Position numbers and translations under genes: made by a program. Under the pieces are notes generated by a model. The model saw only the letters and a list, made by a program, of their open reading frames with translations. It did not search any database and was not told the DNA's origin. From assembly GCA_937929945.1 (NCBI GenBank), contig CALFUK010000026.1, positions 62,001 to 126,000 of the forward strand: DNA of 64,000 nucleotides. The letters are read 5' to 3'. Position 1 is the first letter of the stretch; each line of letters starts with the position of its first letter. Of the stretch, positions 38,572 through 51,000 are shown piece after piece. This DNA comes from an uncultured Saprospiraceae bacterium. GTDB taxonomy: Bacteria; Bacteroidota; Bacteroidia; Chitinophagales; Saprospiraceae.

Positions 38572-39618
38572 ATGTCTAATGTAAATTCAGTTTTAGCAAA
38601 ATTTACTCTTAGGACTATCATTTTGGTCTTATTAGCGAAATTTATATTTGTTAATATTTCTCAAGCTCAGGACATACATTACTCACAGTTTTACAATCCT
38701 GTACTGATACTTAATCCAGCTAAGACAGGTATTTTTAATGGTGACGATCGCTTCTTGCTGAGTTATCGAGACCAGTGGAGTTCTGTACCCGTGCCTTGGC
38801 GTACGTTTACAGCCAGTTATGACAAGAAGTTTTACCCCTCGCGGTCTGATAAGCACTTCTTTGCTGGAGGGCTCAGCTTTAATTACGATCGACAAGGAGA
38901 TTCTAACCTCAGCCTGAGCAATTTGAATCTATTCGGCTCTTACACCAAAATACTCAACAAGAGAAATTTACTCACTATCGGATTGGGCTTAGGCATTGCG
39001 ACGAGGGCTTTTGATACGGCGAATCTGGTGTGGGATAGTCAATGGAATGGCACCACCTTTGATTCCAGCCTGCCATCCTTAGAGCGTTTTGATGCAGAGC
39101 GAGTCAATTTCTTGGAGAATACCGTCGGAATCAATTACCGATGGCAGAAGAATAAGCGGACTAAGTTTGACATCGGTCTCGGTGTCTACCACCTCTTAGA
39201 GCCAGGAGTCGGATTCTATGATGATGAGGATATCACACTGCCGCGACGCTATAACCTGTCGGGGATATTCAGCGGTAAGCTGACTAATCGTCTGGATCTG
39301 CAGCTGCAGGCCCTAGGACAGCTACAAGATGAATATGATGAACTCTTAGTCGGCGGACTGCTGAAGCTTTACGTAAACCAAAACCGAGGAAAAGAGACTG
39401 AGCTGCACGTAGGAATAGGGTACAGGACTTCTGGGTCCTTCTTTCCGACGGCTGCTTTAAAGTATAAGGAGAGATATTATTTCTCGATTAATTTCGAAAG
39501 AGACATATCAGAATTTGACTGGGCTACTAATGGTAGTGCCGGATTCGAGGCTCACTTCAGATACATCATCCATAAGGTGAAGCCTCTCGAACAGTTTAAG
39601 ATTTGCCCCATATACTAA
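38572..39618 (+). CDS. PorP/SprF family outer-membrane protein
   Basis: A T9SS-associated outer-membrane barrel of about 348 residues from the ATG at 38572; a TTG ten codons upstream lies inside a palindromic site and is unlikely. The signal peptide ends at ISQAQ, followed by the family start DIHYSQFYNPVLILNPAKTGIF and then NPAKTG/YRDQW patterns typical of PorP/SprF. It works with CHU_C-bearing surface proteins such as the giant adhesin encoded two genes later. Operon with the PorE-like gene 30 bp downstream. Confidence 0.92.
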   Translation: MSNVNSVLAKFTLRTIILVLLAKFIFVNISQAQDIHYSQFYNPVLILNPAKTGIFNGDDRFLLSYRDQWSSVPVPWRTFTASYDKKFYPSRSDKHFFAGGLSFNYDRQGDSNLSLSNLNLFGSYTKILNKRNLLTIGLGLGIATRAFDTANLVWDSQWNGTTFDSSLPSLERFDAERVNFLENTVGINYRWQKNKRTKFDIGLGVYHLLEPGVGFYDDEDITLPRRYNLSGIFSGKLTNRLDLQLQALGQLQDEYDELLVGGLLKLYVNQNRGKETELHVGIGYRTSGSFFPTAALKYKERYYFSINFERDISEFDWATNGSAGFEAHFRYIIHKVKPLEQFKICPIY

Positions 39619-39648
39619 TCTGATTTTTTTGATTGCCCAAAGAAGATT

Positions 39649-42081
39649 ATGAACCGATATTATTTAATTATACCATTTCTGCTCGCTTATCTGAGTGTAG
39701 CCTTTGGTCAGACCAAAGAAGCTTACCTCAAGGAGGCCGCGGAGAAATACGCTGAGCAGGACTACTATAGTGCGCTATCGTACAATTTAGAGGCCTACGA
39801 ATTCGACACCACGGATTTTGAAGTGATCCATGATGTAGCGGAGTCAGCGCGCCTTTTTAATGCGTATGCTCTCGCTGAGAAATTCTATGAGAAGTCCATA
39901 GACCTCGATGCGGAGAATAAGTACCCTACGGATAGCTATTGGCTAGCCGATGCACAGCAGCAGCTGGGTAAATACGCTGACGCCAGGACTCAGTATAATA
40001 TCTTCATCTCAGAATATGAGGAAATAGATCCATACTTCACCGCCAGGGCACAGAAAGAAATTAAGGCTTGTGATTGGGCGATCGATTTAGAAGATAATCC
40101 TCGCACGTATATGACTGTCAATCGATTGGGCGATGGCATCAATACGCAATATTCAGAATTTGGAGCCGTCAAATCTGAAGCTGGACTGTACTATACATCT
40201 CTTAGGTTCAGAGAGATGGATCCAGAACAGAGACCCGCCAGACTGATATCTAAAATACTATTTTCTGCAGATGAGCTCGAAGCTGATACCCTCAATTCTG
40301 AGTTGAATAAGGATAACCTATTCACGGCGCATTCTACCTTTAATAGAGCTGGTGATAAACTGTACTTCACCCTGTGCGAGTACGTTGATGGTGCTGATAT
40401 CAGGTGTGACTTGTTCCAGAGCGAGGTCACGGGGGAGAACACATTCTCTCTTCCGACTAAGCTGGCAGACCCGATTAATGATCCATCATTTACGACGACT
40501 CAGCCTTCCTTCGCTTATAATGAAGTGACAGGACAGGAGAGACTCTACTTCGTGTCAGATCGCGAAGGAGGAAAAGGAAAACTAGACATCTGGTATGTGG
40601 ATATCTCTATGAGTGGTGACTTCTCACTGCCCATGAATGTTCCTAATATCAACACCAATGAAAATGATATCACACCATATTACGACAGCAGCACTAGGTC
40701 TTTATACTTCAGTAGTGAAGGGTACAGATCGCTCGGAGGCTATGATGTGTATAAGACGAAAGAGACGGAGGGCTTATTCGGAGAGGTAGACCACATGGGC
40801 GCACCAGTCAACAGCAGCTATGACGATGTCTATTACTCCACAGATGGCAGCGGAGAGACAGCATACTTCTCTTCTAATCGGTACGGCTCGAGCTTCATCG
40901 ATATACCTCAAGAAGCCTGTTGTTTTGATATTTATAAAGTCGATATTGAAGACGTAGCTCTCAGTCTTAATGCAAAGTCATTCGAGGCTGAGTCAATGGA
41001 CTCACTCACGGGTGTCACCGTGAAGCTATACGACGCTGAGACAGGCGAACTCATCAGCGAAGTCAGGACTGACAATGGTGTAGATCACCAGTTTGATCTG
41101 GAGCCTGATCGAGACTACATGATTGTGGGCGAGAAGATGAACTACAAGTCAGATACCATCTTGCTGAATACCAGAGGCATGTACACGACCGAAGATATTG
41201 AGCGACGATTATTCTTAGAGTTAGAGCAAGTCTGCTTAGACTTAGCCACATTCAATGAGACGACAGGTGACGGCTTAGATGGAGCCACGGTCACGATCAC
41301 TGATCTATCTGATCCTAATGCGGAAGACATTGTCATAACTAACACTGACAGTAATCGGACAGTCATCAAGCTGGATCCCAATAAATCGTACCGAGTCGAG
41401 GTCAAGAAGGATGGCTACGAGCCCCAGACCTTTATCATTGATGAGAATACGGCACGTGATGGCGGCATCATCAGTCGTAAGATCTTTATGAAGAAGCGTG
41501 ACCTGAATATTTTCTTACCAGCCTTACTCTACTTTGACAATGATCGGCCTGACCGTAAGACAATGCGCGTCACGACCGAGAAAACGTATACAGAGACTTA
41601 TAATCCATACGTATCTCGAAAGGAATATTTCTTACAGCGTACAGGAAGAGGACTGAATGGCTCCGACAAGGATAATGAAATCCAGCGAATGGATGACTTC
41701 TTTGAGTATGATGTGAAAGGTGGCTATGCGAAGCTGAATATGTTCTTAGAGCAGGTCAGCCAGAAGCTCCAAGAAGGCATAGAATTCGAAATACTGATCA
41801 AGGGCCATGCCAGTCCGCTCGCGCCAAGCAGCTACAATCAGAATCTATCGAAGCGTAGAATAAATAGTGTGAAAAACGAATTGAGCAAATACCAAGGTGG
41901 CGTACTCTTACCCTATATGGATGCTGGCAAACTGAGAATCACCGATGCATCCTATGGCGAAGAATTGGCCCCTACGGGTATAGATGACAAAGCGAGTAAT
42001 CAGACGAAGTCAATTTTCAGTGTGGATGCTTCGAAAGAGCGCCGCGTGGAAATTATTAAAATAAAATCAAGCTCAAACTAA
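39649..42081 (+). CDS. PorE-like OmpA family protein (TPR, propeller, CRD, OmpA)
   Basis: An 810-residue protein with a signal peptide (residues 1-20), TPR-like repeats (about 20-135), a PD40-type beta-propeller (about 150-445; YFVSDREGGKGKLDIWYVD, LYFSSEGYRSLGGYDVYKT), two carboxypeptidase regulatory-like segments (about 455-630) and an OmpA C-terminal domain (about 640-800; IKGHASPLAP, NLSKRRINSVKNEL). This order is that of the T9SS protein PorE, which links the secretion machine to peptidoglycan. It sits between the PorP/SprF gene and the giant adhesin. Confidence 0.9.
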   Translation: MNRYYLIIPFLLAYLSVAFGQTKEAYLKEAAEKYAEQDYYSALSYNLEAYEFDTTDFEVIHDVAESARLFNAYALAEKFYEKSIDLDAENKYPTDSYWLADAQQQLGKYADARTQYNIFISEYEEIDPYFTARAQKEIKACDWAIDLEDNPRTYMTVNRLGDGINTQYSEFGAVKSEAGLYYTSLRFREMDPEQRPARLISKILFSADELEADTLNSELNKDNLFTAHSTFNRAGDKLYFTLCEYVDGADIRCDLFQSEVTGENTFSLPTKLADPINDPSFTTTQPSFAYNEVTGQERLYFVSDREGGKGKLDIWYVDISMSGDFSLPMNVPNINTNENDITPYYDSSTRSLYFSSEGYRSLGGYDVYKTKETEGLFGEVDHMGAPVNSSYDDVYYSTDGSGETAYFSSNRYGSSFIDIPQEACCFDIYKVDIEDVALSLNAKSFEAESMDSLTGVTVKLYDAETGELISEVRTDNGVDHQFDLEPDRDYMIVGEKMNYKSDTILLNTRGMYTTEDIERRLFLELEQVCLDLATFNETTGDGLDGATVTITDLSDPNAEDIVITNTDSNRTVIKLDPNKSYRVEVKKDGYEPQTFIIDENTARDGGIISRKIFMKKRDLNIFLPALLYFDNDRPDRKTMRVTTEKTYTETYNPYVSRKEYFLQRTGRGLNGSDKDNEIQRMDDFFEYDVKGGYAKLNMFLEQVSQKLQEGIEFEILIKGHASPLAPSSYNQNLSKRRINSVKNELSKYQGGVLLPYMDAGKLRITDASYGEELAPTGIDDKASNQTKSIFSVDASKERRVEIIKIKSSSN

Positions 42082-42091
42082 GAAGATACAG

Positions 42092-45000
42092 ATGGAATAT
42101 TTAACAAAGAATAGGAGCTTATTTCCAGGGATCATCTCTAAGCTGCTACTGTTGGCAGCCGTCATCTTATCGACGCCGATGATCATGAGCGCCACCCACA
42201 TCGTAGGGGGTAGCATATCGTACACTTGCCTTGGCAATGATCAGTACGAAGTGACATTAGTCGTGAGAAGAGACTGCCTACTAGGTGCTGATAATGCACC
42301 ATTTGACAATCCTGCTTCTGTCGGTATATTTGGAGCAGATGGACAGCTACTTACGAGTCTCGGCACTGATGGAGAGCTTCGCTTGCCATTTAGAGGAGAC
42401 GAAGTCCTGAGTAATGAGATAGAGCAGATCTGCTTTGCGAATCAGGTTTCAATCTGTGTACACAGTACTGAATACTCTGCGATAGTCAAGCTACCCAATA
42501 GCGGCGAAAGCTATACGTTGGCTTATCAGCGCTGCTGCCGTAACTCCTCACTGAATAATGTGGTAAGTCCACTTGAGACAGGGATGACACTCTTTACAGA
42601 GTTGACCCCAGTTTCCATGGATTTATGTAACAGCAGTCCTGTATTTAATCTGCGACCAGATATATTCGTCTGCGTCGGAGAGCCCTTGAACTTTGATGGC
42701 TCCGCTACTGATGCCGATGGTGATCGCTTAGTCTATAAGATTTGTACGCCATTTGCTGGAGCGACCAGAGAAGATCCAAGACCACAGCCTCCAGTTGGCC
42801 CGCCTTATAGTAATGTAGAATGGGTGCAAGGATTTGGCTTAGAGAATTTATTAGGAGGCCAGCCGCTTGCACAAGACCAAGCAGGCGCCCTCATCAATGG
42901 TGTTCCAGGATTCATAGGCCAATACCTCGTCGGGCTATGTGTCGAAGAATATAGAGATGGTGTCTTACTTTCCGTAAGTCACAGAGAGTTTCAATATAAT
43001 GTCGTGAACTGTAATGATGAAATAGTCGCCGACTTTACCATCAGCCAAAGTGACTGCGGATTAGAGAATGTTCAGTTTATGAATACCAGCCAATCTACAG
43101 ATGAGTATACGTGGTTCTTTGATTATCCATCAGAGGATCCGGCCTTCATCAGTCACGAAGAGTCACCTACCTTCTCCTACACGGAGGCGGGGACTTACAC
43201 TGTCAGATTAGTCGCTGAAAACACGGATGTGAATTGTGAATCCATCAAGGAGCAACATGTGACCATCATAGACGGTACGACGACTCAACCCTTCAGTACC
43301 ACGGTCTTATCATGCTCGGGCGATCAGGTCACTGTGAGACTGACTGACGAGACTCAGATCGAGACCTCAGATCGATCATGGACCGTATCTGTCAATGGAA
43401 ATGAGATCACAGGCTCGTCTCAGAACATAGAGTTTCAAGCTGCCACGACTGATGTCATATCAGCACAGCTGACCATCCAGGGATCTACAGGATGTCAGAT
43501 CGATGTGGAGCAAGAGATCAATATCAACTACGAAGATGCAGTCAATTATCAAGTTAACTTTAATCGTTGTAATGATCGCTCTGTCGAATTAGAATTCACA
43601 GATGATACGGCGCTGATCGGAGGATTAGTCCCTGCTGAAGTGCAGTGGTCCTTTATGAAAGATGGTCAGGCACCAGTGACGGCTACAGGCATCAGCACTA
43701 CCCAATCTTTCTTTGAGAATGACGTGATCTTAGTCACTCAGACAGTCACTTATACGAACGGATGCCAGGCCAGTCAGCAGCAATTACTGGATTTGGACCT
43801 AAGGAAATTAGTGTCATTTGAGACCGATCTCATCCGGTGCTATGCGGGAAGACGTAACATGGCCAGAGTCGCCTTTATCTCTAAAGGAGAATCACTACCG
43901 ATCGATAATCCGGCGAGTCACTGGGAATGGACTGTGGTCAATGGCAGTGAGGAGTTTAGCTTTTCAGGTGATCAGACCATAGAGTTAGACTTAGACTTTA
44001 CTGATCCTGTGTGGGTTGGACTGACGACCAGCTTCACCAATGGATGCTCAGCATATACAGAAAGAAATATCAACCTGAATGAACTGCTACAGGCAGATGT
44101 GACCATCATGTCCACTTACACACCCGAGAGCTGTGAAGGAGAGGAGGTGACGGTGATATTTAGCAATGAGACACCACAGATCGATGACTGGGTATCCACC
44201 ATCATTCAGAAAGCATGGCGGATCACATCAGCCAGAGGAGAGTTTACTGACGAAGGCAATCAGATCAGCTACACTGGCCGAAGAGGCGAAAGAATACAAG
44301 TCAGCTATCTTTTCGTAGGGACTAATGGATGCCAATTTGAGCAGCTGCTAGATTTCACGCTTGATCCATTTGCAAAGGATGGTCCTAATAATTTTGTCTA
44401 TGAGGTATTGAACTGCAATAATGGTACGGTGGATATTCGACTGGTAGATACCAGTGCTGCCGAAGTTACCACTTGGTTTATTAAGGTGAATGGCGAAGAA
44501 ACCATCCGCACTGGCACACCATTGGACATTACATTTGATGAAGATGATGTGGTGCGGGTCAGTCTGGAGGGCTTCTCAGAAGCAGTCTGCGAAGATCCTA
44601 ATCGAGGTAACGTTGTTACTAACCCCGATGACAACATCGAATACCGAATCGACTACTTGGACTGCCCACTCGGTCAGGTCCAACTCCAGTTTGTCGATGC
44701 GACTCCAGAGATAGGTGGACTGACTAAAGGAGAGGTGAGCTGGGTATTCCAGACATCCAGTGGCGCGACAAGCTCCGCTACTGGCAATTCCACCGTTCAG
44801 ACATTTAATGAAAATGATGAACTGATCATCATGCAGAGTATCGCCTATGACAGGGGATGTGCTGGGACATTGATTGATACCATTGATCTGGACTTTGCGA
44901 CATTCCTCACTTATGATGCTGATCTGGTCAGCTGTGATGGGCCTAATCTTTTCACAGTCACGCTAGATGCAAATACCAATGATCTGCCACCTTCTGATGC

Positions 45001-48000
45001 TAATGCTCAGTTGTTCTGGTTTATCACTAATGGAGATAACATCGTTAATTCTGATGGCCCACAGGTCACGGCGCAGTTTGATTTTAGCCAGCCGATAGAA
45101 GTAGACTTAGCAGTCAGCTATCGCAATCGATGCTCCTACACACTTACAGACAGACTCAGCTTTGATGATGTCTTCGGAGATAGCATAGAGGCAGAGGATG
45201 ATGTAGAGATCATGACCACACCGACCATGTGTGCTGGAGATAACATCACCACTTCGATATCTAATCGGACGACTATCGTGCTGGGAGGAGAGGCCACAGT
45301 GGTCAGTAGATCATGGATGATTTCGGGAGATGGTATAGATGGAGTCATCACAGATCAGTCCACAGAGGTCATCATAGAAGGAATGGCTGGAGATGTCATC
45401 GATATTAAGTTAGACTTAGTCCTGGGTAATGGATGTGAGCTGACTCTTGAAGAAAGATATACGATTAGAGCTGTAGACTTCACGCTTGCTGATGACTTCC
45501 CTGATGGAGACAATGCTGGAACAGGAGACGGCAATGATGGTGGTACTGGCGGCGAAGACGGTGATGGCACTGGAGATGGAACAGGCAGCGGTGACTTAGA
45601 TGGCAGCGGAGACAATAATGACTTAGATAATGGTGGGAATACCATCATCATCTGTGATGGGATGCCCCGACCACTGGTGGATGATGCTGACCCTGATGCC
45701 ACTTATGATTGGAATCCGACGGATGGTTTGACCTTTCCGGATGGAGATATGTCTCAGCCCTTAGCACTTCCCGATGGTCCTACGACTTATATCGTGACAG
45801 TGACGAATGGTGACTGCGTCACGATCGACAGCATCCGAGTGATCCCATTCGAAGATGTGGTGATCACAATAGGTGTCACACCCACAGATGGTGGCAACGG
45901 TAACTCTGGAGATAATGGTAACTCTGGAGGAGATGGAGATAATAATAACAATGGAGGAAATGGAAGCGATGGAGGCGACGGTAACAATAATGGCGACACT
46001 GGAAATGATATTTGCAATGGCAATCTGACACTGACTGCCAGTGGAGGCTCAGGGCTATATGAGTGGTCTCTCGATCCCTCATTCGCTGAGCTCATCGGGA
46101 CAGGCCCCAGTATCGATATCATGCAGGAGGCTGCAGAGCAGACTTATTATGTTCGGTCATTGATTACGGATGATTGCTACAGTTCTGCGTTTTCGATTGT
46201 GGTCACTCTGGAAGGAGGTGCTGCCTCTAATTTTGATACAGATATTCTCTCATGTGAAGGAGAACAGGCCAATGTCAGACTGACGGACCGATCTGGATCG
46301 ACTACCACGAGTTGGGTGTTGACCATTAATGGTATAGACGAAGTAAGAACGGGCTCACCTTTAGATTTAAGCTTAGACAGGGATGATGTACTCTTTGCTA
46401 AGATCGATACTGATGAGGCAAGTGTATGTCCAGGTACTGATGGCAAGACTGTCGTCATCAATCCAGATGAACTCTTGGATTTCAGGATTGACTACATCGA
46501 CTGTCCTCTTGGACGAGTAGAGGTACAGTTTGTAGATGTCAGTCCAGCCTTGGGCGGAGAGACACCAGTGCAGATAGACTGGGTCTTCCAGCCACAATAT
46601 GGGAGTACGACTAGCGCTACTGGTAACTCTACAGTGCAGTCATTTATAGAAGAAGACATCATCATTGTGATGATGTCAGCTCAGTATGCGAATGGATGTA
46701 CGGCTACCTTAATCAGAGAAGTAGATTTAGATTTTGCTACACTATTAGACTTTACAGCTGACTTAGTGAGCTGTGATGGTCCGAATCTATTTACTGTAGA
46801 TTTTACGGCTTTGACTGATGATATTCCATCGAGTGACTCTCCTGTAGAGTTATCATGGTTTATCACGAATGGCGACAATATCGTCAACGCAGGAGGACTC
46901 ACCACACAGGCACAGCTGGACTTTAATCTACCCATCGAAGTCAACCTGGCAGTGCAGTACAATGGCAAATGCATCTACACCCTGACCAGACCACTGAGCT
47001 TTGACGACGTCTTTGGAGATGGGATAGAAGCGGATGACGATGTAGATATCATCATCCAGCCGACAGCATGTGATGGAGAAAACATTACGACATCGATCTC
47101 TAATAAGACGACGATCGTCTTAGATGGGGATGCGACGGTCACCAGCCGCAGCTGGATGATCTCAGGAGATGGAATAGATGGCATTATCACTGATCAGTCC
47201 ACAGAGGTGATCATAGAAGGTACAGAAGGCGATGTGATAGAAATCAAATTAGATTTGGTACTCAGTAATGGATGCCAGCTTACCATAAGAAAAACACACA
47301 TCATCAGAGGTGTCGACATCGTACTGGCAGATGATTTCCCAGATGATGGGGACAGTGATGGCGATGGAAATGGTAACGGAGATGGTAGTGGAGACGGTGA
47401 CGGATCTAATGGTGATACTGGTAATGGAGATGGTAGCGGTAATGTAGGTAACAACGATTTGGATAACGGGTCTAACACCATAGTGATTTGTGATGGCGTG
47501 CCCAGACCACTGGTCGAGAATCCTGATCCTGATGCCACCTACGAGTGGAGCCCGACTGATGGGCTAAACTTTCCTGATGGCGACACATCCAATCCGCTGG
47601 CGCTTCCGGATGGAGCGACGACCTATGTCGTGACAGTCACTAATGGCAGCTGTGTCACCATAGACAGCATCCGAGTGATACCAATCGAAGATGTCGTGGT
47701 TGTCATAGATGTATCACCTACAGATGGTACTGATGGCAATGGAAACAATGGTGGTAATGGAGACAATGGAAATAATGGTGGCAATGGAGATGATGGAAGT
47801 AATGGAGACAATGGAAGCAATGGTGGTAATGGGGACAATGGAAATAACGGAGGCGATGGAAATAATGGCGGTGATGGTTCTGATGGCAATAACGACGGGA
47901 ATGGAAACTCTAATGACATTTGCAATGGGAATATTACGCTTACAGCCAGTGGAGGATCAGGCATATATGAGTGGTCTTTAGATCCATCATTCGGTGAGCT

Positions 48001-51000
48001 GATTGGTACAGGTGTCAGCATTGATGTAATCCAAGACGAATCAGTACAGACATATTATGTAAGGTCCCTCATCTATGAAGGCTGCTACAGTTCGACCTTC
48101 TCTACCGAAGTATCTTTAGATGGAGGTGCGGGATCTAACTTTAATACAGATATTCTCAGCTGTGATGGCGACCAGGTAACTATAAGGCTGACAAATCGAT
48201 CAGGAGATGCCAATACAGCATGGGTACTCATCATCAATGGACAAGAAGAAACAAGGACTGGCTCTCCCTTAGACATAGTTCTATCGAGAGCTGACATGCT
48301 CTTTGCCCGCATTGATACAGACGAAGCCAGTGTCTGTCCGAACGGCAATGGTAAGGATGTCATCACTAACCCTGATGATAACTTAGAGTACAATATAGAA
48401 TACTTAGACTGCCCTGCAGGACAGGTCCAATTGGAGTTTTCTGATGTCAGTCCGCTACTAGCTGGACAGGGACCACAAAGCATCGACTGGGTATTTCAGA
48501 GCTCTACTGGTACGACGACCAGCGCGACTGGCGCTAATACGACGCAAACATTTGCGGAAGATGATATTGTCACAGTCATGATGACTGCCCAGTATGCTAA
48601 TGGTTGTAACGCTACACTCATAGAAGAAGTCGATTTAGACTTTGGCCAACTATTGGATTTTGATGCTGATCTGGTCAGCTGTGATGATGAGAATTTATTC
48701 ACAGTAGATCTCTCGGCATTGACGGATGAGATTCCATCCAGTGATTCACCCATCGAGCTGTCATGGTCTATTCAGAACGGGACTAATGTCATCATAGCTG
48801 AAGGGATGACTGCGAGAGCACAGCTTGATTTTGATCAGCCCATCGAGGTCAGCCTATCAGTGAGATACAATGGAAGATGCGAATACACACTGACAAAACT
48901 TCTCACCTTTGATGATGTCTTTGGAGATGGTATAGATGCCGATGATGATGTGGACATTACGATCACACCGACCTCATGCGAGGGAGAAGACATTACCGTA
49001 TCCATCACGAATCGGACCACCCTGGTCTTAGATGGTGATGCTAATGTAGTCAGCAAAAATTGGATGATTACGACCATGGGTGGTGGCGGTATTGTAGCGC
49101 CTACTCAGATGAATAGCTGCAGTGACTCCGATCTGACATCCATCGTGGGTCAGCGGGTGAATGGGCTTCCTGGAGAGACCGTATGCGTCCCATTCAATGG
49201 ATTTAATTTTGCGGGGATCACCAGCATTCAGACAGCTTTCCGCTGGGATCCAAGCCTGATCAGGTATGCGAGTATCCGTGGTCTGGCTCTGGAAAATGTT
49301 GATGTTAATGAGGCTTTCACAGCCGATGGCGAGCTGAGATTTGTCTGGCTGATTGGCCTTGGGGCCCCAGCTGTGACCGTGGATGATAATACAGAACTCT
49401 TTGAAATATGCTACGACATAGTAGGCGATGTCGGACAGGAAGCTTCAGTCACGATGACGTCATTCGCTAATCTAGATGTGGAAGTATCCAATGACAATGT
49501 AGAAATCATCGATGTCTGTATGCAGCCAGCTACAGTTGGCCTCGGTCAAGAGACGACGACTTCTGGTGGCACAGTGATCATGGGAGAAGGAGATGAGATC
49601 AGCTTCACTGGTCAAGAAGGAGAGATGGTGGATATCAAATTGACCCTCGAATTAGATAACGGATGTGTGCTGGTCCTTAGAGAGACCTACACCGTAGAAA
49701 AAGTAGACATAGACCTCTTCGATGAAGTGCCATCGGCTGGAGATACAGCTGGAGACGGAAATGAAGGCGGACCGGATGATAATAATGGAGATGGTTCTGG
49801 TGGTAATGATGGCAATAACTCAGGTGGTAATAACGGGATGAATGGAGATGGGACAGGCTTAACTGATGAAGAACTCAGTACTGGTGGTGTGAATGATGGT
49901 GATGACCTCTCAGGTAATACGATCATCCTTTGTCCAGGCGAATCTAAGCCACTAATCGCTAATCCCAATCCAGACTACACTTATGAGTGGAGCCCCGTGG
50001 ATGGATTGACTTTTGATGGTGATGATCGGTCTAATCCGCTCGCGTCACCAGCATCGCAGACGACCTATCGGGTCACAGTGACTAATGGTGACTGTGTCGC
50101 TGATGCCGAGATCACAGTCATACCGATTAACGACTATCAAATACCGATTTTTGGCACGACTACGATATGTGGTGAGCAAGCTGTGATACTGCAAGTACCT
50201 GAGGTAGATGGTGCGCGTACGGAGTGGTCCACTGACGCGGACTTTGCGTCTATCCTCTCCGTAGGGCCTGTATTAGAGACGACCCAAAGTGGCAGTCAGA
50301 CATATTATGTCAGACAATTGTTTGGAGCCGGATGTATATCACCTGTGCAGTCCGTGACGGTAGAGCAGCTCAGCATCGTTATCGATGGTGTCACGATCGA
50401 TCCAGTGACGAATCAGCCCACAGTGGCTTCTTGTACTGGAGCTACGACCACCCTGTCAGCGACGACTAATGGTAATCCAAGTGATATAGAATGGATCAAT
50501 GCCGCTACTGGTGAAATCATTGGCAGAGGCATGACCTTAGATGTCAATCCCGAAGACGTAGAGAATATCATAGCCAGAATATCAGGAGCCAATGACTGTG
50601 TTCGTATGACAGATGAGACAGCCTTCGTGCCCTATGATCTGAATGATGATATTTCGCTGGAAGATAGTAATGTGCCTGGTGTGGTCTGTGCTGGACAGGA
50701 CACTCAGCTTTCGATCAGTATGGAGACGAGCTCTGCTTTGGCCTTCATCTGGTCACCTGAGAGCTGTATCGTCTCTGGAGGCAGAAGTGCGACGCCAGTG
50801 ATCAATCTTACAGCGAATAAAGATCTGATACTGACCATCACCAATCTGGATAATGGCTGTACGGATGATCTTGTTTTCCCCATCGCCATTTCGGAAGATT
50901 TGGATTTTGAAGTGATGGGAGACAGAGCGCTTTGTGATGAGAATGTATTACTCACAGCGACGGATGTCCCAGGAGCTACAGTGGAGTGGTCCACAGATCC

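Noticed and set aside
45355-48021. Long minus-strand reading frames rich in Pro/Ser/Leu within the adhesin gene
   Set aside because: They mirror the Gly/Asp/Asn-rich coding strand and have no independent gene features.
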